Below the pieces are notes generated by a model, which saw only the letters and a program-made list of their open reading frames with translations, was not told where the DNA came from and did no database searches. 7,159 nt of DNA, from assembly GCA_002167265.1 (NCBI GenBank), contig NHDJ01000061.1:1116-8274 (forward strand), given 5' to 3'. Origin of the DNA: Verrucomicrobia bacterium TMED56 (lineage in GTDB: Bacteria; Verrucomicrobiota; Verrucomicrobiia; Opitutales; Seribacteraceae). This document shows, piece after piece, positions 1 to 5,743 of this stretch (position 1 is its first letter; every line of letters starts with the position of its first letter). The translations under genes were made by a program, and so were the position numbers.

Positions 1-78
1 GGAAGTTACAGGGAGGCAGCCCGACGTCTGGGTGCCGACCAGCGTACCGTTAAGAAGCTGGTCCTGGGAGAAAAGTAG
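1..78 (+). CDS. C-terminal fragment of a Fis-type HTH regulator (partial, 5' end outside window)
   Basis: Frame 1 is open from the first base to a TAG at 76-78 and gives 25 residues, ending GSYREAARRLGADQRTVKKL then VLGEK. The pattern (S/N)YxxAARxLGxDxRTVKK is the two-helix DNA-recognition end seen in Fis-family HTH domains. These usually close sigma-54-dependent (NtrC-like) response regulators, where a AAA+ domain precedes the HTH. Only the tail is visible, so the AAA+ and receiver domains are inferred from the family and not seen. A stand-alone Fis-like protein or another HTH regulator is possible. The gene runs on the same strand as the next one, with a 92-nt gap that holds a candidate promoter. 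Confidence 0.6.
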   Translation, partial: GSYREAARRLGADQRTVKKLVLGEK

Positions 79-94
79 GATATGTCCAGGAGGG

Positions 95-123
95 TTGATT
101 CGATTCAAGAATTTTGTTTTAAT
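95..123 (+). promoter_or_regulatory. Candidate sigma-70 promoter for the solenoid-repeat gene
   Basis: TTGATT (95-100, 4 of 6 to the -35 consensus) and TTTAAT (118-123, 5 of 6 to the -10 consensus) are separated by exactly 17 bp. The predicted transcript start near 130 leaves a leader of about 40 nt before the GTG at 171. The region is AT-rich, so chance matches are likely. It was found by eye only. Confidence 0.3.
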
Positions 124-170
124 TCTCAATCCCTCTTGAAACAGAACTCTTTATTTGGTTGTTTAAGTAA

Positions 171-1721
171 GTGAACAGGAAAATCACTTTTGGTTCATTT
201 TGGCTGGTGACATTGGCAATATCTTTTTATTGGGGCTTTGTCGCACGCGACCCTTTTGATTCGATTCAGCGCAAAGTGATTGAGGATACTTTCATTAGGG
301 AGATGGATGGCAATGACTTGGACGAATTAATGGAAGAAATAGCGGGGATAAAAACGGACAGGGTAGAGACTGCTAGTTCGAGCTTAGTCACTGAAGAGAC
401 CAATGAACAGGCAATCGAATTAAATTTTCAGCATTTGGATTTGGAAAAAGCTGGTCAGGAGGTTTTGACTGGAGATAGAATTCGCGAGGTCCTTTCGCCT
501 GCCTTAGTTAGTTCTGACCTGGTGGGGCGAAATGCAGTGATTGCCGACATGCTCGCACGTTTAACTGCTGAGAATGCAGGGGATGCGCTTAAGGTTTTTG
601 AGAATACAGCTTCCTCGTACCACACTGATAACAACTATCGTCTTTTTCTTCATGCATGGGCGAAGGTTGATGGTGCAAGTGCCCTGAATTACATAATGAA
701 TAATCCAAATGCTCATAATGTTGAGGGTGGTCAAGTATGGGCAATGTCAGGTTGGACAGCAGCTGATCCAAGGGCAGCCTATGACTTTGTCATGGGGAGG
801 GATGATGTGGATTATGGTCTTTACCATGGATTGGTCAGGGGGTGGGGTAGAATTGATCTCGACGGTGCTCAGGAATTCGTTTCCTCACTTGAGAACAAAA
901 AATTGAAAAGCAGATTGGCTAATGTAGTCAGCGAGACTTACATTGAGAAGCATGGAATTCAGGGTGCGATGGACTGGGCATCTTCGAAAACAAATGGATA
1001 TGACAAAGGGTTTTCAGAGGCTGCATTCAAATCGGTAGTGGGGCGGGCAATTCCACAGAGTTCAAATTATGTGGCTGAGTGGATTAGCCGAAACCCTGAC
1101 AATAAGTTAATCGAACCATGGATGTTTGAGAAAACGGCAGGGAAACTGGCTCAACGTGATCCAGGTTTAGCTGCCAGTTGGCTTGAATCTCATCTTGGTA
1201 ACAAGAAACTTAACGGTCAGGTCGTGGGCGAGGTTGCCTCAAGGTGGGTTAAATCGGATCCTGAGGCGGCTGCTTCATGGGTGGATAGTTTGGAAGGCAC
1301 CCGTGTTTACGACAAAGAATTGGCCAGGAAATTAGGGGGTGTGTGGGCTCGAAGCGATCCCGAGGCTGCCCTTAACTGGGCTGACAAATTGAAACCCGAT
1401 CTCTGGAGGCCCACCTCTGCCAGCATCGTTGGGAATATGCCCATTAAGGAATTGCGAGAGTACGCCCCAATTATTAAGCAGAGCCCCGAGGACAGTGCCA
1501 ACGATGGACTTCGGGCAGCTTATGCAATGCGGATGGCCGATGACGATCCTTATGATGCCATTGAGCAAGCTCTCATGATGAAGGATACTTTGGGGAGGGA
1601 GAAAGTTACGGTTTACATCGCAAAGAAGCTTTTCAAGAAAGATCCTGCTGGGATAAAAGACTGGTTGCCACAAAGCGGATTAAGCACTGCATCTCAGCAA
1701 CGTGTTTTAAGAGGTCAGTAA
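171..1721 (+). CDS. Membrane-anchored alpha-solenoid repeat protein of unknown function
   Basis: This is a 516-residue protein with no function I recognise. A short basic start (NRK) is followed by one hydrophobic stretch at about residues 8-24, which fits a signal anchor or signal peptide and puts the bulk outside the cytoplasm. Residues 30-120 are acidic and low in recognisable features. From about residue 162 to 500 it is built of roughly ten degenerate repeats of 30-36 residues with the core W(A/V)xxDPxAAxxW(V/L)xxL, clearest at 324-341, 357-374 and 390-407. This suggests stacked helix pairs and a binding or scaffold role. Similar W..DP.AA..W repeat proteins are, to my knowledge, common in Verrucomicrobiota, where they are annotated as hypothetical. 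The start is GTG at 171. An in-frame TAA lies directly before it (168-170), and a later start would lose the hydrophobic segment. No good Shine-Dalgarno sequence is present. It converges on the CCA gene, with 24 nt between the stops. Confidence 0.85.
   Translation: MNRKITFGSFWLVTLAISFYWGFVARDPFDSIQRKVIEDTFIREMDGNDLDELMEEIAGIKTDRVETASSSLVTEETNEQAIELNFQHLDLEKAGQEVLTGDRIREVLSPALVSSDLVGRNAVIADMLARLTAENAGDALKVFENTASSYHTDNNYRLFLHAWAKVDGASALNYIMNNPNAHNVEGGQVWAMSGWTAADPRAAYDFVMGRDDVDYGLYHGLVRGWGRIDLDGAQEFVSSLENKKLKSRLANVVSETYIEKHGIQGAMDWASSKTNGYDKGFSEAAFKSVVGRAIPQSSNYVAEWISRNPDNKLIEPWMFEKTAGKLAQRDPGLAASWLESHLGNKKLNGQVVGEVASRWVKSDPEAAASWVDSLEGTRVYDKELARKLGGVWARSDPEAALNWADKLKPDLWRPTSASIVGNMPIKELREYAPIIKQSPEDSANDGLRAAYAMRMADDDPYDAIEQALMMKDTLGREKVTVYIAKKLFKKDPAGIKDWLPQSGLSTASQQRVLRGQ
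654..1670 (+). repeat. About ten degenerate solenoid repeat units within the coding region
   Basis: In the translated protein the W..xDPxAAxxW-type core recurs near residues 162, 193, 222, 256, 292, 324, 357, 390, 453 and 484. Spacing is mostly 30-36 residues, exactly 33 between the three best units, with one gap of about 63 (390-453) where a unit has probably decayed. At the DNA level the units are too diverged to be called tandem repeats, so this is an old protein-level duplication and not recent expansion. Confidence 0.7.
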
Positions 1722-1745
1722 ATTGATTTTTTGTTTTGTATTGAG

Positions 1746-3137
1746 TTAATTACCTATTTCTAAAACTGTTTTCAGGAAACGAACTCCTTCTGTTCTGTTT
1801 TGGAATGCACCGTCCAATTGTGCCTCGAAGCATTGCTTAAGGATAGGACCAAACGCAGGACCAGGTCTAAGACCATGTTCAATAAGATGACGTCCCAGTA
1901 TGATGGGTTGAGGTGCTGAATCCTTTACTTTTAGTTCTTCAGCACGCTGGAGCAACCATGGGCCTTCAGGAAATTCATCTTTCCTTGGAGGTCGTCCGGC
2001 AATGTCAGCGGCAGCTACCCGAACAAGTCTGTCGATTCTCTTTACCTTATTGGCTAAACGACGAATAGCTCCATCGCCCGCTTGGTCTTTATAAAAAGTA
2101 CGGGGAGACAGGTGCCTTCTGACCAGAGGGACCACTTGTTCATGTAAATCCACTTGAGTGGTAAGGCGGGAAAGAAATGATCGGGTTGGTTCTTCTCCTT
2201 TGGCCTCGTGCATGGGTGAGCGAATACGACCGTCCTTTCCAATCTTTGTAGTAAGTGGTTTCCCCAGATCATGGCAAAGAACTGCAAGTCCAACCACTAG
2301 GTCTTCCCAGTCGTCTCCAACTCGTTCCTGGGCAAAGGCATCCATGCAATGAAGAGTGTGTACCCAGACGTCTCCTTCGGGGTGCCACTCTGGTTCCTGA
2401 TCACATCCGATGAGAGCCAAGAGTTCCGGGAAGTATTTAACCCAACCCGTATCTTGTAAGAAGTTTAGGCCTTCGGTCAGGTTTACTCCTTTCAATATCA
2501 GCTTTTTCCACTCCTCATAAATTCTTTCAGGTGCCAAGTTTTCCATATCCATAGACTGACAAATATCAATGGTACTGGGTTTTGGCGTAAGTTGAAAACG
2601 TGCGATGAACTGCATTCCCCGAAGGACACGAAGGGGGTCTTCTTTGAACGCGGGTCCCACATGAGATAATATTCGGTCCGCGATGTCTTGTCTACCCCGG
2701 CAGGGATCAAAAAGTTCATCCGTTAGGGGGTTTAACCCAAGGGCATTGATGGTAAAATCCCTTCGAAGTACAGCTTCTTCAAATGGAAGGTTTGGATCCA
2801 CATCAATACTAAAACCTTTGTGGCCACTTCCCGTTTTAATTTCTGTGCGAGGTAGGGCAATCTCGATTGGTTGGCCCTTGATTTTAAGAACCCCAAAAGC
2901 TTTGCCTACCTCGTCACATTTGAAATGAGGTGAAAGAAGGCTCTTGATTTCTTCAACAGACAATCCACGTGCCTCGAAATCTAATTCTTTAGGATACTCC
3001 CTCCAGATGAGATCACGGACCGAGCCTCCAACCATAAGAAGGTTCCCGCCAGCGTCTTGAAATAGTCTGGCTAATTCAAGCGTGGTTTTGAGAAGCTCGG
3101 GGTTGAGATAGTCGAGCAAACCGGCAGATTTTGACAT
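1746..3137 (-). CDS. cca: tRNA nucleotidyltransferase, CCA-adding type, with HD domain
   Basis: This 463-residue enzyme of the class II tRNA nucleotidyltransferase/poly(A) polymerase family would add or repair the CCA 3' end of tRNAs in the cytoplasm, using CTP and ATP. Visible motifs are GGSVRD (37-42), the catalytic metal-binding LDFE (52-55), RRDFTINAL (125-133), DPLRVLRGMQFIARF (167-181) and ERIYEEWKK (204-212). An HD phosphohydrolase-like domain follows, with WVH (258-260), CHDLGKP (288-294) and a C-terminal HGLRPGPAFG (421-430). The HD domain recalls bacterial CCA enzymes with 2',3'-cyclic phosphodiesterase/phosphatase activity. Whether it adds the whole CCA, only CC, or only A cannot be read from sequence alone. 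The frame stays open to 3224, but the extra 29 residues only re-read the end of the upstream SIS gene, so I take the ATG at 3135-3137. That ATG lies 2 nt after the SIS stop with no Shine-Dalgarno, which implies translational coupling. Confidence 0.9.
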   Translation of the reverse strand: MSKSAGLLDYLNPELLKTTLELARLFQDAGGNLLMVGGSVRDLIWREYPKELDFEARGLSVEEIKSLLSPHFKCDEVGKAFGVLKIKGQPIEIALPRTEIKTGSGHKGFSIDVDPNLPFEEAVLRRDFTINALGLNPLTDELFDPCRGRQDIADRILSHVGPAFKEDPLRVLRGMQFIARFQLTPKPSTIDICQSMDMENLAPERIYEEWKKLILKGVNLTEGLNFLQDTGWVKYFPELLALIGCDQEPEWHPEGDVWVHTLHCMDAFAQERVGDDWEDLVVGLAVLCHDLGKPLTTKIGKDGRIRSPMHEAKGEEPTRSFLSRLTTQVDLHEQVVPLVRRHLSPRTFYKDQAGDGAIRRLANKVKRIDRLVRVAAADIAGRPPRKDEFPEGPWLLQRAEELKVKDSAPQPIILGRHLIEHGLRPGPAFGPILKQCFEAQLDGAFQNRTEGVRFLKTVLEIGN

Positions 3138-3139
3138 TT

Positions 3140-3748
3140 TTAAGAAAAGATTTCGTCTTCTACAAATTTGCAAATCGAGTGATAGATCGGGAGGTGCAGT
3201 TCTTGGATAGCGGCTACCTCGCAAGCGGGGGCTTTGATTACATAATCAGCAAGCTGAGCCAATTGACCGCCATCCTCACCACATAGCCCGATAGTAGATA
3301 GTCCGAGAGCTTTAGCCGTATTTACTGCATGAATGACATTCTTAGAGTTTCCTGAAGTACTGATTCCCCAGAGAACATCTCCAGCTTTGCCAAAAGCAAT
3401 GACTTGTTGGGCAAAGGCAAATGCTGGATTATCATCATTGTTGAAAGCGGTATGGAAACCTATCATTGAAGGAAGGGATAGGGCAGGCAGACCTCCGTGC
3501 AGTTCAGTTGATAGTTCTGGTCCAAGCTTAGTAACAATTTCTTCACTTAATGGGCGTTTTATGGAAAATTGTTTAATCAGTTCTCCAGCGATATGTTCGC
3601 AATCGGCACAACTTCCCCCATTGCCACATAGTAAAAGCTTTCCTCCACCGGAAAAACAATCAGATAAGGTTTTGGCGGAGTTTCTTATTGCTGATTCTAT
3701 ACTCTTCAAACTTTTATAATGTGTGACTAGTTCTTCAATTGCATCCAT
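3140..3748 (-). CDS. gmhA: SIS-domain phosphosugar isomerase, GmhA-like (sedoheptulose-7-phosphate isomerase family)
   Basis: This 202-residue protein has a single SIS domain. The GmhA family converts D-sedoheptulose 7-phosphate to D-glycero-D-manno-heptose 7-phosphate, the first step to LPS heptose. Visible motifs are a phosphate-binding CGNGGS (41-46), STSGNS (130-135), H52..E56 in EHIAGE, and Q182/H190 in IQELHLPIYH. The H/E and Q/H pairs match in spacing the metal and catalytic residues of E. coli GmhA (H61/E65, Q172/H180). Compared with E. coli GmhA there is an insert of roughly 18 residues after KRP (65-85), typical of a separate subgroup, so the exact substrate is less certain. The ATG at 3748 is preferred. 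A TTG at 3766 would add six residues (MATKLG) but would sit at the predicted transcript start. It is first in a two-gene operon with cca. Confidence 0.8.
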   Translation of the reverse strand: MDAIEELVTHYKSLKSIESAIRNSAKTLSDCFSGGGKLLLCGNGGSCADCEHIAGELIKQFSIKRPLSEEIVTKLGPELSTELHGGLPALSLPSMIGFHTAFNNDDNPAFAFAQQVIAFGKAGDVLWGISTSGNSKNVIHAVNTAKALGLSTIGLCGEDGGQLAQLADYVIKAPACEVAAIQELHLPIYHSICKFVEDEIFS

Positions 3749-3772
3749 ACCTAATTTTGTAGCCAAAGTTTA

Positions 3773-3802
3773 TTGATAAACCAATTCAATTTCTCATGAC
3801 AA
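3773..3802 (-). promoter_or_regulatory. Candidate promoter for the SIS-cca operon
   Basis: Read on the minus strand, TTGTCA (3802-3797, 5 of 6 to the -35 consensus) and TATCAA (3778-3773, 4 of 6 to the -10 consensus) lie 18 bp apart. The predicted start near 3766 gives a leader of about 18 nt to the ATG at 3748. This is one reason to prefer that ATG over the upstream TTG. A perfect 5-bp inverted repeat overlaps the -35 element. Confidence 0.3.
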
Positions 3803-3811
3803 TCAAGTCAT
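3796..3811. promoter_or_regulatory. Small inverted repeat in the divergent promoter region, possible operator
   Basis: ATGAC (3796-3800), six bases, then GTCAT (3807-3811) form a perfect 5-6-5 dyad. It covers the -35 of the candidate minus-strand promoter and lies about 16 bp upstream of the candidate cysH -35. The position suits a dimeric regulator, but a 5-bp dyad is expected by chance in a region of this size. Confidence 0.2.
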
Positions 3812-3826
3812 AGGATGGGCAAACTC

Positions 3827-3855
3827 TTTACTAAGGGTTGCATTTCTGACATAAA
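3827..3855 (+). promoter_or_regulatory. Candidate promoter for the cysH-prfB operon
   Basis: TTTACT (3827-3832) and CATAAA (3850-3855), each 4 of 6 to consensus, are 17 bp apart. The predicted start near 3862 gives a leader of about 35 nt to the ATG at 3897, which has its own Shine-Dalgarno-like AAAGAG (3885-3890). Weak matches found by eye. Confidence 0.25.
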
Positions 3856-3896
3856 GATTTTCTTGTCCCGTGAAAGCTGAATTTAAAGAGATCGAT

Positions 3897-4592
3897 ATGT
3901 GGAATAACGAACTAGCGTCCATGGATGCTTGTTCCCGTATTCGTTGGGCATGTCAAAATTTTAGTGAAAGGGTAGTGGCATCCACTAGTTTTGGCCTACA
4001 AAGTGCCGTCATGATCCACTTGGTAACACAAGTTAGACCAAAAATCCCGATTATATTTATAGATACTGGTTATCTTTTTCCAGCCACCTATGAATATGCC
4101 ATGACATTGCAGGATAAACTGAATTTTCAGGCAGATGTTTACTCAGCACAAATGTCACCTGCTTTTCAGGAGATATCCTTCGGAAAGCTTTGGGAGCAGG
4201 GAAAAGAGGCTATGACGAAATATAATTTTCTTAATAAAAGAGAACCAATGGATCGGGCTCTCAAAGCCCATCATGCGAAAATCTGGTTGTCTGGATTGCG
4301 TAAAACTCAGAGTGAATCCCGTGCCAATCTTCCATTTATTGAGAAACAAAATGGTATTTTTAAGTTATATCCAATTCTTGACTGGGGTGATCGCGAGTCA
4401 TATCAGTATTTGCCGAAGCATGAACTGCCTTATCATCCATTGGAAGGAATGGGCTATGATTCCCTTGGCGATTGGCATAGCACCAAAAAAATATCTCAAG
4501 TCGAAAAGCCCGAAGAAACCAGACATGGCGGTCACGGTCGGGAGTGTGGATTGCATACAGAAATTCCAGATGGACTGGATTTTACCGTTTAG
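3897..4592 (+). CDS. cysH: Phosphoadenylyl-sulfate (PAPS) reductase, thioredoxin-dependent
   Basis: This 231-residue protein aligns along its length with E. coli CysH. It reduces PAPS to sulfite and adenosine 3',5'-bisphosphate using thioredoxin or glutaredoxin, in cytoplasmic sulfate assimilation. Visible features are the nucleotide-binding loop STSFGLQ (29-35), DTGYLFP (56-62), KLWEQG (97-102), the GLRKTQSESRANLP segment (133-146), and the C-terminal RECGLH with catalytic Cys217. The CC...CxxC cysteine motifs that bind a 4Fe-4S cluster in APS reductases are absent, so PAPS is the expected substrate. The frame is open from a GTG at 3870, but I prefer the ATG at 3897: AAAGAG lies 6 nt upstream and the N-terminus then fits the family. 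No other sulfate-assimilation gene (cysC, cysD, cysN, cysI) is in the window. prfB follows after 9 nt in the same direction, so co-transcription is likely. Confidence 0.93.
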   Translation: MWNNELASMDACSRIRWACQNFSERVVASTSFGLQSAVMIHLVTQVRPKIPIIFIDTGYLFPATYEYAMTLQDKLNFQADVYSAQMSPAFQEISFGKLWEQGKEAMTKYNFLNKREPMDRALKAHHAKIWLSGLRKTQSESRANLPFIEKQNGIFKLYPILDWGDRESYQYLPKHELPYHPLEGMGYDSLGDWHSTKKISQVEKPEETRHGGHGRECGLHTEIPDGLDFTV

Positions 4593-4601
4593 ATTTTAAT
4601 T

Positions 4602-5741
4602 ATGATTCTTTCCGATGATAAAACCCGTCTGGAGGTGCTTATTAAGCGCACAAAACATTTATGGAAGTTTTTAGAGTGTGATGATAAGAAAATTAAGATT
4701 GCAGAGTTGGAGGATGAGATGTCATCCCCTTCTTTTTGGGATGATCAAGATAAAGCGAGAAAAGTGGGTTCCGAGAATAACCGGCTTAAGCAAACGGTTT
4801 CCAAAATTGAAGAATTTAGGACTGAAGTCGATGATTTGGAAGTGCTCTGTGAATTGTGTGAAGAAGATGAAGATGACCTGGAGATGTCCAAAGAATTTGC
4901 TTTAACCCTTGAATCCCTAATCTCGAAGATTGACGATTTAGAAGTGGCAAGCTTTCTGAATGAACCTTTCGATTCACGACCTGCATTATTAAGTATCCAT
5001 GCAGGTGCCGGTGGCACTGAGTCTTGCGACTGGGCAGATATGCTCATGCGTATGTATGTAAGATGGGCAGAGAGACGGGGTTTTGAAGTAGAGTTACAGG
5101 ATCTTCAACCTGGCGAAGAGGCAGGGGTCAGCAGGTGTTCAATACGTATTGATGGTTTAAATGCATATGGGCATGCTAAAGCGGAACGTGGGGTTCACCG
5201 TCTGGTAAGGATCAGTCCATTTGACTCAAATAAAAGGCGGCACACTTCATTTTGCTCGGTCGATGTGGTAGCAGAAGTTGAGGATGATGATCTTGATATG
5301 GAAATTCCGGAAGATGATTTAAGGATAGATACTTATCGTTCCAGTGGAAAGGGAGGACAGCATGTAAACAAGACCGACTCAGCAGTTCGACTAACGCATT
5401 TGCCTTCAAATATTGTGGTTCAATGTCAAAACCAGCGTTCACAATTAAAGAATAAGCAAACCGCCATGAAAGTTTTGAAGTCGAGGCTGTACGAGAAACA
5501 GCAAGATGAAAAACGGGCGGAAATGGAAAAGTTTTATGGTGAAAAAGGAGAAATGGGGTGGGGAAATCAGATACGTAGTTATGTTTTTCAGCCATATCAA
5601 ATGGTCAAGGACTTGCGTACCGGAGTTGAAACTTCAGGTGTACAGGCAGTCATGGACGGTGAGTTGGACCCATTTGTAAATGGATGGTTACGTGCGGGTT
5701 GCCCAAGGCAACGAAATAAGGATATCCAGGTAGAGGATTAA
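4602..5741 (+). CDS. prfB: Peptide chain release factor 2 (RF2), without programmed frameshift
   Basis: RF2 recognises UGA and UAA stop codons on the ribosome and triggers release of the finished protein. The 379-residue product has the usual RF2 length and order: an acidic helical N-terminal domain (about 1-120), then [10 protein letters not shown] (132-141), the SPF codon-recognition tripeptide (205-207) that separates RF2 from RF1 (PxT), RRHTSF (212-217), and the GGQ catalytic motif (251-253) within [12 protein letters not shown]. In E. coli and many bacteria prfB needs a +1 frameshift at an early UGA. Here the gene is open from its ATG with no internal stop: the region aligned with the shift site reads FLECDD (23-28). 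An in-frame stop, that of cysH (4590-4592), lies just upstream, so the start cannot be further up. No clear Shine-Dalgarno sequence is visible, so initiation may depend on coupling to cysH. The TAA stop overlaps the next ATG. Confidence 0.96.
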   Translation: MILSDDKTRLEVLIKRTKHLWKFLECDDKKIKIAELEDEMSSPSFWDDQDKARKVGSENNRLKQTVSKIEEFRTEVDDLEVLCELCEEDEDDLEMSKEFALTLESLISKIDDLEVASFLNEPFDSRPALLSIHAGAGGTESCDWADMLMRMYVRWAERRGFEVELQDLQPGEEAGVSRCSIRIDGLNAYGHAKAERGVHRLVRISPFDSNKRRHTSFCSVDVVAEVEDDDLDMEIPEDDLRIDTYRSSGKGGQHVNKTDSAVRLTHLPSNIVVQCQNQRSQLKNKQTAMKVLKSRLYEKQQDEKRAEMEKFYGEKGEMGWGNQIRSYVFQPYQMVKDLRTGVETSGVQAVMDGELDPFVNGWLRAGCPRQRNKDIQVED

Positions 5742-5743
5742 TG
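5733..5743 (+). promoter_or_regulatory. Shine-Dalgarno and TAATG stop-start overlap joining prfB to the next gene
   Basis: GAGG (5733-5736) lies 4 nt before the ATG at 5741-5743. The prfB stop TAA (5739-5741) shares its last A with this ATG. The arrangement indicates one transcript and translational coupling of the ATP-grasp-like gene to RF2 synthesis. Confidence 0.75.

Noticed and set aside
1332..1673. Minus-strand open frame of 113 codons inside the solenoid gene
   Set aside because: It overlaps a clearly coding plus-strand repeat protein, shows no recognisable domain, and looks like an antisense shadow.
1722..1745. Possible bidirectional terminator between the convergent stops
   Set aside because: There is a T-rich stretch (1726-1737), but I found no GC-rich hairpin on either strand. 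The AAAAC-T-GTTTT dyad in the cca end has a one-base loop and cannot fold.
3138..3224. Twenty-nine-residue N-terminal extension of the CCA enzyme
   Set aside because: It only re-reads the last part of the SIS gene in another frame, has no family resemblance, and the ATG at 3137 directly follows the SIS stop.
3870..3896. GTG start for cysH nine codons upstream
   Set aside because: No Shine-Dalgarno before it and it lies only about 8 nt from the predicted transcript start. The ATG at 3897 has AAAGAG at good spacing.
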